A stretch of 64,000 bases of DNA from Lepidostoma basale (lineage: Eukaryota > Arthropoda > Insecta > Trichoptera > Lepidostomatidae): contig JAHDVF020001258.1 of the NCBI GenBank assembly GCA_022606425.2, positions 372,001 through 436,000 of the forward strand, in the 5' to 3' direction. Shown in pieces: positions 39,945-50,520 of the stretch. The notes beneath the pieces were generated by a model that was not told the DNA's origin, did not search any database, and saw nothing but the letters and a program-made list of their open reading frames with translations. Numbering within the stretch: position 1 is the first letter of the stretch; each line of letters begins with the position of its first letter. The position numbers were made by a program, and so were the translations under genes.

Positions 39945-40430
39945 AATATTATTATATTTGAATATCTACTGTGTTATTGACCTAAGATTTATTTTTTGTA
40001 GCTTTAAATTTCATATTTTCCTTTTATATAGTATATCTGCACTAAAAAGAACACTTCAAATATATAAGTTTAATTTCTTCTACATTCGCTGTCACTCTGT
40101 GTTGTGGATTCACATTTGCATAATTTTTTGGAAGCATTGTATTATCACAACACTATTTTGCGCATAAATTTTGGCGTTTGATGCAACACTCGCACTAAAT
40201 GTTTGCGCAAAAAAGTGTTATAAAGTGTTTGCGAAAAGTTATTCAAATACAAATTTAATGTATCTAATATCGAACATATATATTTTCATATCTATTTTAA
40301 AGTGAATTAAAAAAAATATATTTGTAATATTTATACTATATTTGTATCACTGATGATTGACTTCTGTGTCCGAAACAAGTTTGTTAGTTTTTTTAAAATA
40401 AAGTTATGGTATGTACAAAGTTAAAAGGAA
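39945..40430. other. AT-rich; part of repeat H
   Basis: 40080-40130 has ACATTCGCTGTCACTCTGTG, TTGTGGATTCACATTTGC, the left part of repeat H. A hammerhead-like motif follows at 40343. The rest is AT-rich. Confidence 0.4.
40343..40388 (+). ncRNA. Hammerhead-like motif, repeat H
   Basis: GTATCA (stem I), CTGATGA (perfect), T, TGAC-TTCTGT-GTCC (3 of 4 pairs), GAAA (perfect), ACAAGT, T, then TGTTAG. Stem I pairs at 4 of 5. The palindrome and cleavage base are altered. Confidence 0.45.
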
Positions 40431-40990
40431 AATGAAATTGAGCAAGTCAGAGAGTTCACTTATCTCGGTACGGCTTTGGAACACAGAGTTCAAAAAGGCC
40501 TACGAGCTGCAGCCTCCTTGCGAACGTTCCTAAAGTCCAAGCTTCTATCCAGAGACACCAAGCTGCGTATTTATAACACCATTATCAAGCCAGTGGTGAC
40601 ATATGATTCTGAGTCATGGATAACGACTCTAAAAGAACAACAAAGAATCTACTGGTTTGAGAATAGAATACTCAGAATTATCCTGGGACCCAGACCCGGT
40701 GTTGCAGCGGGAACTTGGAGGCATAGGACCAACGAAGAGATCCGTACGATGACCCAGCAGCCCTTTATAACTAGCACCGTGAGAGCCGGTCGCCTAGCAT
40801 GGATCGAGCCGAAGAGACCAGAGGAATCAAAACCCTGTACGCGTCAAGACCGACTGGAGTAAGACCTCTAGGAAGGCCTAGACAGCGCCTAATGGACAAT
40901 GTTCTGGCGGATCTGGCTTGGTTGGGCGAATCGGACTGCTAATCGGAGGCTTAAACTCTTCAAGAGTTGTATGGCCATGGGAAGTAAAGT
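40430..40990 (+). pseudogene. LINE-D reverse transcriptase C-terminus
   Basis: EIEQVREFTYLGTALEHRVQ, KGLRAAASLRTFLKSKLLSR, DTKLRIYNTIIKPVVTYDSE, SWITTLKEQQRIYWFENRIL, RIILGPRPGVAAGTWRHRTN, EEIRTMTQQPFITSTVRAGR, LAWIEPKR; frameshift, then GVRPLGRPRQRLMDNVLADL and KLFKSCMAMG. One intact 128-codon frame, 40476-40862. Shared with 46150-46560. Confidence 0.8.
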
Positions 40991-40999
40991 AAATAAGTT

Positions 41000-42095
41000 A
41001 TGTACAAAGTTAAGAAAAGAAACATGGAGCATCTTAATTTTGAATTTGATGGAAAATATAGAATAGCTCTCCCCATTCATAAATCTACTCATAATGCCGC
41101 AGTAATGCAGAAGTTGTGTTTTTAAATAACTAAAGTATAGAATTTTATAAATTAGTTTAGAAAGTAAAAATTGTATACGAGTATATATTTTTCCTAATAA
41201 TTATGTTTTAATAAATCATCAAAAACTTTCAATGAACCGTATTTACAAAATTTTAATCTAAAAAATAATTTGAAATCCTGTGAACGAGAATACATGGCGA
41301 ATGAAATAGGTATAAAATTATTTTGATGAAATATTTATTTGAGACTTGAATACTTTTACGAAGATGGCGCCGAGAGCAGGGGCGGCTCGTGCTGTAAAAT
41401 CGGTAAATCTAGTGGCGCCACACACACAGGCTCGGCCCACTCCACACTGGCGCCCCCTCTTCACCGCGGGGAAAATCTTATCAGGCAAGGCCATCAGAAA
41501 TTTCACCAACAGAAATGAATTTTAAATTAAATGACTACATTTAATTTCATTGAAAGAGAGCGATGGTAGCGAGCTTCTGAATTTTGTGTATTCAAGCATC
41601 CAAGTTAACAAGATATCATCCCTTGACGCGGGAATCGGTGTTTGAGAAGTTAGAGTCGCCAATTTACGTTGTGAGTTAGTGTGAAATATTACCTAGTGTT
41701 TTTAAATCACTTATTATGAGACAGTGATAAAATTGCGACATTAAAAAGAGTATCAAATAACGCCAAATATTTTTATTATGCGAAACAAATGTGCGCCAAT
41801 CTTGTTTGGATACAAAATAAGGATAAATAGCATGAAAATGATATCATTGCGAAAGTTGTACAGAAAAAGGTAAGAAATAATATTGTAAAGCGGGGGCGGT
41901 ACATAAAGCGATTGTTCAAAAAGGTTGCTATTATACGAAGTAGAAGATATCTTTCATAATTATACGACGAAAAATAATGTTTATAAGTTATACATAATTT
42001 TAAAATAGAGAAATTTGATATTTATAAGTCACGAAAATTATCAAAATAAATAATCAAACGATTTTACTGAAATCTCTTTGATGGAAGTTCATTAA
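41000..42095. other. No recognised gene; one GC-rich island
   Basis: 41365-41475 is GC-rich (GGCGCCGAGAGCAGGGGCGG, GTGGCGCCACACACACAGGC, GGCGCCCCCTCTTCACCGCG). GCAGGGGCGGCTCGTGC looks like a hAT-type end, but no inverse was found. No open frame of note. Confidence 0.3.
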
Positions 42096-42099
42096 ACAT

Positions 42100-42312
42100 A
42101 ATAATGAAATAAAATGATATTTTTTAACTACTTCCACTTTTGAATTTATTTCGACAGGGATCGGTTTCGCCAGACTCGCTGGCATCGACAGACTGATGGC
42201 ACTATTGGAAAGTCACTTCTTTGTATACATACAGATCAGGGGTGGTTAACATTCAGACAAATCGCTGTCGAAAAAAAAACAATAGTGGATGTAGTGTTTT
42301 ATTAAATTATTA
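42100..42312. repeat. FB-5 copy
   Basis: AACTACTTCCACTTTTGAAT, TTATTTCGACAGGGATCGGT at left; CGCTGTCGAAAAAAAAACAA, TAGTGGATGTAGT at right. The centre 42180-42270 is longer than in 27550-27770. Confidence 0.65.
42150..42195 (-). ncRNA. Hammerhead-like motif, FB-5
   Basis: Minus strand: CTGTCGA (one change from CUGANGA), U, GCCAG-CGAGT-CTGGC (5-pair stem II), GAAA, ACCGAT (palindrome ACCGGT with one change), C. No clear stem I. Confidence 0.4.
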
Positions 42313-42429
42313 TTCAAAATAAAAAGTTTGAAACTTCTAGTAGCATTTGCTCTTAGATTGGAAAAATGGGTTTTGAAATTCTACTTATATTATAAGAATC
42401 CTATTAATAATTTTAAAAAAAAGTATTTT

Positions 42430-42600
42430 TTCTATGTTCGCCATACTTTGTGTTGTAGATGTTTCATATTTTTCTTTTTCTTTTTTATATACTTTATATA
42501 CAACACTAACTTAAAAAAATTAAAATTAAATATCAGATATGTTTCAGACAACCCGATCCTTCCTCAGTAATATTAAAAAGATATTAAAAATATCAGTTTT
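42430..42600. repeat. Repeat H copy
   Basis: TTCGCCATACTTTGTGTTGT, AGATGTTTCATATTTTTC, TATATACTTTATATACAACA, CTAACTTAAAAAAATTAAAA, then ATATCAGATATGTTTCAGAC and CCTTCCTCAGTAATATT. Same order as at 58920-59036. Confidence 0.7.
42529..42574 (-). ncRNA. Hammerhead ribozyme candidate, repeat H (best in window)
   Basis: Minus strand: AATATTA (stem I), CTGAGGA (exact CUGANGA), A, GGAT-CGGGTT-GTCT (stem II), GAAA (exact), ACATAT (stem III), C, TGATATT (stem I). Stem I is seven pairs, one of them G-U. Stem II has G-U pairs. The single unpaired A between box 1 and stem II recurs in all H copies. Known relatives: type I hammerheads in Penelope-like elements and retrozymes. Confidence 0.6.
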
Positions 42601-43060
42601 GATTAGATAACATCTGTCATAATGAAAAATGAAATGAAAACTTGCATCGCAAACGATACATTAAATAAAAGTATTCAAATTAGCATATTTACTTCAATAA
42701 AGACGATACCGACTGAGTTGAGGTTTGAGTGGTGCTTCGTAAAATAACCAAAGGATTCAGAGATTTCAAACAAAATTGCACAGGGCACAGAATACACTCC
42801 ACTCTCTAGGTAATAAGGTTTTAAGGACTAGTCAAAGGTAAAGTTTATTTTTCAGGAGACAATATTCAGTAGCTGGGATCAACTATTGAAATAAAATGAA
42901 CTAGAATACAAAGTAATTCATTCGTTTAAACGGAAGCATTAAAAATATTATCATATTCGAATTATTTTATCAGACATTTATCCCCTTGAGGTAAGCTATT
43001 CACAAAAACGGCGCTATACAAATTAGCCTAATTATTTAGTTAGAAAGTTTCAATCCTGGG
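42600..43060. other. No recognised element
   Basis: Begins GATTAGATAACATCTGTCAT, related to 58870-58915 near another H copy; otherwise unassigned. Confidence 0.3.
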
Positions 43061-43064
43061 ATTG

Positions 43065-43440
43065 GTTTGCAGCAATTTCTTCTATTCTTCTCTTCCATTC
43101 TTCCCTGTTTGTGCGGCTCTTTTGAAACCTGCATATGATGAGCAGCGCACGTCCACCAACAGGTCCTTCAGGTACTCTCGGCGTGGGCGTCCCCTAGAGT
43201 TTGTCCCCTCGGTCATACCCTCCATTATGGCATGCAAGAGGCCTTCTTGACGTATTACATGGCCGATCCATTTTGCACGCCTTTCGGACAAGGTCCTGAG
43301 CAGGTGCTTTCCTCCTTCGATTATTTGAAGAACCTCCTCATTCGTGATGTGTTCTCTCCAGGAAAATTCTAATAGTCTTCTATAGGACCACATCTCAAAA
43401 GCCTCTAGTCTCCGTTTATCTCTTTCGGATAGGCATCATG
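43065..43440 (-). pseudogene. LINE-E reverse transcriptase C-terminus
   Basis: Minus strand: CLSERDKRRLEAFEMWSYRR, LLEFSWREHITNEEVLQII, EGGKHLLRTLSERRAKWIGH, VIRQEGLLHAIMEGMTEGTN, SRGRPRREYLKDLLVDVRCS. Open without stop. LEAFEMW, WREHITNEEVL, WIGHVIR and GRPRxxYLKDL are the known RTE/CR1-type C-terminal order. Distinct from LINE-C in sequence. Confidence 0.85.
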
Positions 43441-44040
43441 CCTAATTATTATTATTGTTATTATTCTTAATCTATTTTCACGACTATGCACAAGCATAAT
43501 TTAAACTAGTTGCAACCCGTGAAATATTCACGGAAGTAAAGATTTTCTACCATTTAGACTCGATTCACTGTACAGTCGTGACGAGTTTTAACTTTTAATG
43601 TAAAGATTTTTTTTAGACACGTTAAAAATTTCACAATTAACAACATCAAATTTTTCTTCTGTTGTTTTTTACACTACTGTCATACAACAATAATCGGAAC
43701 AAAATTAAAAATAATCCAGAACCTTTTCGGGAATGCGCATCGAGTGCATATCGAGAATGGAAGTATACCTCTGTTGCTCTCTTGTATGCAAAATATTATC
43801 GTACTCTTTCTTGACGACATTCGAGTTTTTGCCTATTTATACTACGATAGACTTTTTTACCGCCTTTTAAAAATAGATTATCTTGTTGCAAAGTAGATTG
43901 TTTAGAGGTAAATTAAATTTCTACAGTTTAGTTCTGACTATTTTTATTAAATATTTTATATATATATACTCGTATGTATTTTTTATTATAAAAAAATATG
44001 AGATAATATAAAAGTTTTGAATGAGTGCATTTTTAGAACT
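43440..44040. other. Unassigned; includes a 45-bp dispersed repeat
   Basis: 43510-43560 (TTGCAACCCGTGAAATATTC, ACGGAAGTAAAGATTTTCTA) recurs inverted at 53130-53178. Its core CCCGTGAAATATTCACGG is a palindrome. Confidence 0.5.
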
Positions 44041-44044
44041 AACA

Positions 44045-44208
44045 AGTGCCAAGAGCTATGACTGCAACATCAAAGGGCCTGGGCTCGATTACCGGTGATG
44101 ACATAGAATTTACGTGACAATAAAATTTCACATGTCACGAAAATCAAGATAATAGCTAAAAAAAACAATTGTATACTGGCTTTAAACGACCTGTTGTATA
44201 GTATGCTT
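44045..44208 (+). mobile_element. SINE-1 type B fragment
   Basis: TATGACTGCAACATCAAAGG, CCTGGGCTCGATTACCGGTG, a deletion, ATTTACGTGACAATAAAATT, TCACATGTCACGAAAATCAA, GATAATAGCT, then the type B end CGACCTGTTGTATAGTAT. Confidence 0.7.
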
Positions 44209-44374
44209 AAATAAACTTTTAATTTTTGATTAATGTAAGGTGTTTAAAAAATAAATTATGACAAATTTCATGGAAGAAGTTGATTATCAATAAATAATAA
44301 AATATTGCAAATTAAAATAAAAAATGTAATAAAAAGTGTTTACCACGTGAAATGCCACAATGACGACATTTACA

Positions 44375-44565
44375 TGAGTTAAAACACTGTTTTTTCAACT
44401 TTTAATTTTTTTCTCTACTTGCTTTACACTTTCAGTATCAAGAGAACGATATAACTGACATATAATAGTTTATATTGTTTTCCAATAATAAAGCTGTGAA
44501 ACTTTCAAGATATGTCGAGGAAAATAAACACAAATAAGGAAAAAACAATGTTATAATTGTTTAAA
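44375..44565. repeat. FB-2 copy, decayed
   Basis: GAGTTAAAACACTGTTTTTT, ATTTTTTTCTCTACTTGC, TCAAGAGAACGATATAAC at left; AAGATATGTCGAGGAAAATA, GGAAAAAACAATGTTATAAT at right. Catalytic boxes are gone. Confidence 0.6.
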
Positions 44566-44569
44566 AAAC

Positions 44570-44970
44570 GTATTTATTAAAATACCTGGAGATTGAATTA
44601 CGTATTTAACACAAATTTAGCAAAGATTATCTTAAATTTATCTCCAGCAATGAACTTAAATCGTTATTATGAAAAGATGAAAATATATCTTATATCAACA
44701 CGGGTTTTAAGATTAAACTCAAATTAAAACCTTTCCTACTTATCTTTCGGGAGATAACGCGAATCGTTACTCAGCTTTGCATTTTTAATTAAATTGACTA
44801 TCGATTTTTAGCATCCTATAATAAGAGGAACAAACAAGAATTTTAAAAGTATTAATGAAAGTTTATTATAATCCAAGTCTTGTGACAGTAAGCCCAATTT
44901 TTATGATTTAAAACAATCCGCATATCGTATCATATCAATTCGAATGCATGAAGTTGATTGCTTATATATA
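44570..44970. other. No recognised element
   Basis: AT-rich, no match. Confidence 0.3.
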
Positions 44971-44974
44971 AACT

Positions 44975-45185
44975 AACAAACTAACCATGAGGCCGTTTTA
45001 CCGAAGGAGTAGGCAGATATAATGGACAGCCACACTTTTCTTTCTGACAAACTTCTCTCGTTTTCTCAACATTCCATGCACGCGTGTCGATTTTTCCGAG
45101 TCCCCGCGTGACCGACATTCAATATTTGAATTATTTGATCGTGCGATGTTTTTTTTCAGTCTTCCTGTTTCTAGTTGTCAAGAAA
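44975..45185 (-). mobile_element. RTE-A 3' end
   Basis: Minus strand: GGAAGACTGAAAAAAAACAT, AATGTCGGTCACGCGGGGAC, TCGGAAAAATCGACACGCGT, then GGTAAAACGGCCTCATGGTT and AGTTTGTTAG. Confidence 0.65.
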
Positions 45186-46140
45186 AAATATTTTTGGAAT
45201 GCCTTGCGAAGATATTTGAAAATGCCCATGTAATTCGAAATAAGCCATTCCGAAAAAATTAAATTTATTGAAAACAGACGTTTTTATTCGTATTAATTAT
45301 TTAACGTGGATTTTTACATCCTTGATCAAAAAAGAGTAAATATATTATATCTTGGATTTAAATATAGCTTCTTTACATTTCACAGCTATTGAATATAGCT
45401 TCTTTACATTTGACTGCACTGCACTGCATGTTTCAGTTATGACACAAACTTTTTCAATGTACATAATTTAAAAAAAGTGCATTGAAAAGTGTTTTAAAAT
45501 AAGCGAAATATGTCTATGAAAAGTGTCTTAAAGTTTTGTAAAAATAATAAGGGAATTTATATTTATTTAAATATGAATCCACAACACAAAGTGAAGGCGA
45601 ATAATAAAGAGAGACAGTTGTACTATTTTAAAAAGTGTTTTTTTTTAGAACCGCATACGTAGGTGCATTTAAACAATTCACTTAATCAACGTAAGTGTAA
45701 GTTGCTTTTTAATTTAATACACCTAAGGTGCAAAGCTTCGGAATTAGAATTTAGAGTGGTCTCGAGTAATTAAAAGCTTGCGTTTCTCCCGGTTCACGGT
45801 GTGAGCTAACTGCGAATTTACATGGACTCTGTGACACAGGGTGTTGAAGAAGTGCAGCGGGTGTGTCGCGGTGGATTCCGTAATCACCCGGAAAAGAATT
45901 GTACTAGGCGGAGCAATTTAAAGAAAAACTCAAGTCAATTGTAATACATAAATTGTAATAACTTAACAAATGTACCAGTGATTATGATTAATTTAATAGA
46001 ATTCTCAGTATAAAAAGCGTTTTATGTTTCTCTATAATGTTGGTAATAAGATCATAAAATCACAGAATGAAAATCCTTTATTGTAATTGAGTCTATATTT
46101 TCCTTTTTACTGAACGTTATATAATTAATTTAGGCATATT
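45186..46140. other. No recognised gene; one FB-1 flank and a GC-richer block
   Basis: 45255-45320 has AAACAGACGTTTTTATTCGT, ATTATTTAACGTGGATTTTT, an FB-1 outer arm. 45780-45900 is GC-richer (GTGTGTCGCGGTGGATTCCG) but has no frame. 45590 carries the inverse of the repeat H left part. Confidence 0.3.
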
Positions 46141-46149
46141 ATGTCTTTT

Positions 46150-46560
46150 TGAATCTACTAGTTTGATAATAGAATACTTAGAATGATCCTGGGACTCAAA
46201 CCCGGTGTTGCAGCGAAAACTTGGAGGTATATGACCAACCAAGAGATTCGTACGGTGACCCAGCAGCCCCTTATAACGAGCACTGTGAAAACCGGTCGCC
46301 TTGCATGGATTGGGCACGTATGCCGATCCGAAAAGACCAGAGCAATCAAGACCTTGTTCGCGTCTAGACCGACTGGAGTAAGACCTCTAGAAAGGCCTAG
46401 ACAGCGCCTAAAGACAATGTTTTGGCTGGTCTGGCTAGGTTGGGCAAATCGGCAGCTGGGAGCAAAAGGCGCAGAATCGAAGAGCTTGGCGAAAAATCAT
46501 CAAGGAGGCTAAAACTCTTCAAGAGTTGGATGGTCATAGGAAGATAGAGATTTTGTTTAT
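46150..46560 (+). pseudogene. LINE-D C-terminus
   Basis: FDNRILRMILGLKPGVAAKT, WRYMTNQEIRTVTQQPLITS, TVKTGRLAWIGHVCRSEKTR, AIKTLFASRPTGVRPLERPR, QRLKTMFWLVWLGWANR; then after a shift SLAKNHQGG and RVGWS. Keeps WIGHV, which is lost at 40430-40990. Confidence 0.8.
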
Positions 46561-46634
46561 TTTGTCCTATGATGAGATAAATATTCATGGAAATACATAA
46601 AACTATTGTTTGTTTACGAATTTGTTTATTTGCT

Positions 46635-46828
46635 GATTATAAGGAATGTAGAACGGAAAAAAAGTATTATGAACCGTCATGTTAGAAGTCGGAAGAATCG
46701 ACGTGCTTGTATGACTTGCTTTATTAATTTGGAGTAAGCTAGAGACGTGTGTCAGGACCGTGTAGTGTGGTGGTCCATTCTCTCTTCCTATTCATTAGGG
46801 GAAACGGCGTGATGGTTTGTTGTATATG
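46635..46828 (+). mobile_element. RTE-A 3' end, GTT-type
   Basis: KECRTEKKYYEPSC, VRSRKNRRACMTCFINLE, then CGTGTAGTGTGGTGGTCCAT, GGGGAAACGGCGTGATGGTT, TGTTG. Confidence 0.7.
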
Positions 46829-46829
46829 A

Positions 46830-47255
46830 ATACATCTTCTTCTTCGTCAGCCCTTATCGGTCCACTGCTGGACATAGGTCTCCTCTCTTCCCTTCCACTC
46901 GTCTCTATCTCCTGCCAGCCGTAGCCACATTTCCCCCCCACGGCAGCAATGTCGTAGGTCCACCTTTTTTGTGGCCTGTCGACGTTTCTCCTATTCTCTA
47001 ATGGTCTGCACCTTATTATTTTCTGGGTCCATCTATCCTCACTCTGTCTCGCCACATGACCCGCCCTTTGCCACTTCAGTCTCGCTAGTCGTTCCATGAT
47101 GTCCGTTATTTTTGTTCGGCGTCTAATCTCCTCATTTCTGATCTCGGAGATCATATCTCGGAGACTGACGACGAGCATATGTCTTTCCATGGAACGCTGC
47201 GTGACTCTCAATCTTTCTACATTTCTCTTGGTGAGGGTCACAGTTTCCATCCCAC
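46830..47255 (-). pseudogene. LINE-G C-terminus
   Basis: Minus strand: METVTLTKRNVERLRVTQRS, MERHMLVVSLRDMISEIRNE, EIRRRTKITDIMERLARLKW, QRAGHVARQSEDRWTQKIIR, CRPLENRRNVDRPQKRWTYD, IAAVGGKCGYGWQEIETSGR. Open for 150 codons. ERxMLxxSLRDxIxNEEIRR and AGHVARxxxxRW are diagnostic for this RTE-type family. Tail of AAGAAGA. Confidence 0.85.
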
Positions 47256-47279
47256 ATTAATACATATATTGTAATAAAA

Positions 47280-47392
47280 AAAGTAATTAATAGTAAACGT
47301 GACACGATCAAATCAATCGAATATAAAATTTTGGCCATGTGGGGATTCGGAGAAATCGACGTGCGGACAATACACGATGTAAGAATGTTTTT
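47280..47392 (+). mobile_element. RTE-A scrap
   Basis: GTAAACGTGACACGATCAAA, AAAATTTTGGCCATGTGGGG, GAGAAATCGACGTGCGG. Possibly the other half of the copy at 46635, interrupted by LINE-G. Confidence 0.5.
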
Positions 47393-47868
47393 ACTCGCAA
47401 AAATACAATAGCTCGATTTGGATTCTACGGTGTTAACAAAATGTGTTGCAAGCTCCCACCAGCGAAATTCTTCCTCGGTCTATTTGTATAGGGCTCCATT
47501 AGGTATTTTCAGCACACGGGAGGCAAATAAGAATAATTGCCACGTTGACCCACTTCGACCCTAAGAAATACAGCCATTTTACATATTTTAAGTCTGAATC
47601 TAAACTTTAAGTGTATAACTTAGTAGCTTTAATTTATACGAAGTTTCGTAGGAAGACCGAGAAATAAGATTTATAAAAGCTTACATAGCAAAAAGTTTAT
47701 TCATTTTTCATTATCTTTGCAGTTTCGTATGAAGAATAACCCATAAGGATGGAAGAGACTCGGAAGATTCTTTTCGTTAGTAAGGCGGAATGGTAACAGA
47801 TATATTGTTCTGGAAGAGGGGCTGTCTAAGCAAGAACCGATGGGATTTTAGACATATTCTTCTTCTTT
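47393..47868. other. No recognised element
   Basis: No match and no sustained frame. Confidence 0.3.
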
Positions 47869-48385
47869 TCCTTCTGGTGCCTTTTAAAGTCTCTCAACGT
47901 TTACAATCGCTGCAGCAAAAGCATCTCTGTCTATTTTGAACAGGTTCTCAACTGTGCTGATTTCCGTCCAATATATTATATTACGCAATCAGGACAACTG
48001 TCTTCTACCAACTTCCCTTCGCCTCTCTGTTTTGTACATGATAATCAGCCGAAAAATGAGATATTTTTGTCCCATTAGCACATGACCCAAAAATGAGACA
48101 TTTCAAACATTCACATTCACAACAGCTCTCTATTGACTCTGGCTCTCTGAAGTAAGTCTGCATTACTAACATTATCGATCCAATGTATACTCAAACGCCT
48201 CCAACTGGTTCATTACATTCACTTTAATATTCCAAGCTTCACAGCCATATATAACATTTCAAAATTCTTTGTGGGAGTTTCAGGTTAAGATTATCGTAAA
48301 ATAAGGTTATCATTTCATTCAATTCTGCACGTGCAACTTCTCTGCATTTCATTTCAATATCTGGGTCAAGCATCTGTAGATAGAG
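47869..48385 (-). pseudogene. LINE-C C-terminus, heavily decayed
   Basis: Minus strand reads AEIDAREPD-like DPDIEMKCRE then gaps, NVMNQLEAFE, IDNVSNADLLQRARVN, ILIGQKYLIF, LFKIDRDAFAAAIVNVERL and GTRRKRRRI. Alignable in pieces to 25365-25975; many stops. Confidence 0.65.
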
Positions 48386-48389
48386 CCAT

Positions 48390-48940
48390 TTTTATCAATA
48401 ATGATATCATAAAATCAAAAGTCGAAATTGATTATCCCATCTTTCAGAAGATCAGGTGGTTAGTCAGTTAGTAATACTTACTATCAAGTACCTGACTTCA
48501 TTGTGTTATTCACGACCCGGTAGTTTTAATTTTGGTTGAGTTTCATCGAAAAAATGTAACTATTCCTCTCAAACACTAGTGAGGTAAATAATTCCGGTAT
48601 TCAGTTTTTTATTATTCCGAATTCAAATATTGTAGAACGAGACTTCGGCAAACACATATCTGCGCATTATCCATGAATGAATATTCTCTGACACGATACG
48701 ATGAAAGAGTGAAAATTCAGATTAAATACATCAGAACCTTTGTAAACATTGCTCAAAAACGCTAATGGTACTGGGATTAAATTTCTAGAGAAACGCTTGA
48801 ACAATTTTAACAATTAACTTTATTGCACATTGCATTACTTATAACATTAAAAGTAGTCAATAAACTACTGTAGATATACGAGTAAAATTATAATAATTGC
48901 GACATTCATTAAATTATTCTTATTTAAATAAATGCCATAT
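48390..48940. other. No recognised element
   Basis: AT-rich, no match. Confidence 0.3.
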
Positions 48941-48944
48941 AGTA

Positions 48945-49600
48945 AGAACAACGGATGATCGGTGGTCCAGACACACATTGGAGTGTCGAACGAGAAACGG
49001 TCACAAAAAACGGGTAGACGACAACCACGATGGTATTGTTGAGTGATGGTTGAGGTATTAGTTTTGTAAAACTCCATATTAAATTAATACCGTGTTTCCT
49101 ATTATTAAACCAAGACGGTCTGATGACATGGGAATAGTGACAGGAAGACAATGACACATAGTGTCGAGCGATAGAGAGTTCTGGAAGTCGAGAGGGAGAC
49201 CTTTGTTCAACACTAGACGAACAATGGGTGATGATATTATAAATAAAACTAAGAGCCTGAGACGTCCGTATCGTTGATTGTACAGCCATATTAAAATAGC
49301 AATGGGCAAGATAAACAGAAAGACAAGGTAACAATAGTCGGACTCCCAGATAAACTAAATGGAGATATTTTGCAAACAATAGAGGTGTCCGAATGACACA
49401 ATAGAGATGAACCGATGATCTATCCCCTATACTGGGTAGACAGTAGATGAAAAAGGTGAACGAAACTAAGAAGGAAATGTTTAAAAGAGTCCTGTATCCA
49501 ACAATGTAGAGATTAAGACTGAAGTTGATACAGAAGTTTATTCTTATTTTACTGTTTATTAACCAGTTAGATGGTTTGGACACATGAAAATTATTAATGA
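48945..49600 (+). pseudogene. Degenerate LINE-like debris
   Basis: Only faint resemblance: SREFWKSRGRPLFNTRRTMG, DDI at 49155-49230 fits the GRPxTRWxDDI block of LINE-G, and 49565-49600 gives RWFGHMKIINE from RTE-A. Between them 49045-49110 (GGTATTAGTTTTGTAAAACT) matches 10190 and 21570. A 219-codon open frame on the minus strand (48924-49583) has no recognisable motif and is probably chance. Confidence 0.35.
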
Positions 49601-49670
49601 ATAATAAATGGCAATTTTTTTATATTGACGACGTTTTTTCATATGCCTGCCTACCCCTCACCCCTTAATA

Positions 49671-50423
49671 TATGGTGTTTTTTTAGAGGTATACAATACA
49701 CATTCAAAATGAAAAAAAAACCATCAAATTAAAATAATGTTTACGTCTATGATATTGGCTTTATTTAATAGATAATTTTATGCCATTATTGCTTAAATTG
49801 ACGACCTTCGTGGCCTAGTGGTAAGTGCATTGACTGCCACCCGAAGGTATCGGGTTCGATCCCGGCGAGGGCAGTGTGATTGTCACACTGTCTTTGGTCT
49901 GGTGTAGAATTCACGTGACAATAAAATGGCGATAGATTAAACTACCTATCATATGTCAAGAGAATCACTGTGATAGCTATAAAACCATTTACAACGATTT
50001 GGCTCATGCTGTTATGATGTAAAGAGCGATTAAAGAAAATAATAATCATAATAATAATAATAAATATGATTTCGGGCATATGAGCGCCACGGCTAGCTCG
50101 AAAGAAGCGCAATCGTGAAATTCAATTTTCGACAATTGTCGTCTTTGTGGATGCGTATTATCCACTAGAGTGTACGTGGTGCAAAATCGATCCACGGTTT
50201 ACCGAATAACTTGCTCGGATGGACGATTATGTCGACCGTAAAATTGACGTAGTGCACGATAAGTTTTGCAAACCATGATTTTCAAAATAAATTTACACGT
50301 CAGTCTATTTATGGCAAAATGGCAAAACGTATTGACTACAAATCAACAGTCAACTGTAAAATTGACAGTCTGTAGAAACAATGTTGCTAGTTTAAAAACC
50401 AAACCTCTAAAAAAAACACCCTG
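49671..50423. mobile_element. TIR element with TA duplication, hosting a SINE-1
   Basis: Left end TATGGTGTTTTTTTAGAGG; right end, inverted, CAGGGTGTTTTTTTTAGAGG; TA outside both (49669-49670, 50424-50425). 753 bp including the SINE, so ~485 bp of its own. 50085-50395 is unique sequence with several short inverted motifs. No transposase. CAGGGTGT ends are common in insect TA-targeting MITEs. Confidence 0.6.
49800..50066 (+). mobile_element. SINE-1 type A, full length
   Basis: GACGACCTTCGTGGCCTAGT, A box TGGCCTAGTGG at 49811, anticodon region TTGACTGCCACCC, B box GGTTCGATCCC at 49853, body CACTGTCTTTGGTCTGGTGT, AGAATTCACGTGACAATAAA, ATGGCGATAGAT. Tail ACAACGATTTGGCTCATGCT, GTAAAGAGCGATTAAAGAAA, (AAT)n. 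Confidence 0.88.
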
Positions 50424-50424
50424 T

Positions 50425-50520
50425 ATTTAGAAGCGAGAAAAATATGTCGGGAAAAAACAGTGTGCCAATGCATTATTTATGCATATGGATTTGGAGAGAA
50501 GGTGTGATGGTTAGTTAGCT
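50425..50520 (+). mobile_element. RTE-A 3' end
   Basis: AGAAGCGAGAAAAATATGTC, GGGAAAAAACAGTGTGCCAA, GGAGAGAAGGTGTGATGGTT, AGTTAG. Confidence 0.65.

Noticed and set aside
41365..41475. CpG-like promoter island or exon
   Set aside because: GC-rich but no sustained frame, no splice sites, no TATA or initiator. A hAT-type end is possible, but no partner was found.
48924..49583. 219-codon minus-strand open frame
   Set aside because: No recognisable domain, and the plus strand carries faint LINE motifs, so the frame is most likely a chance opening in decayed LINE sequence.
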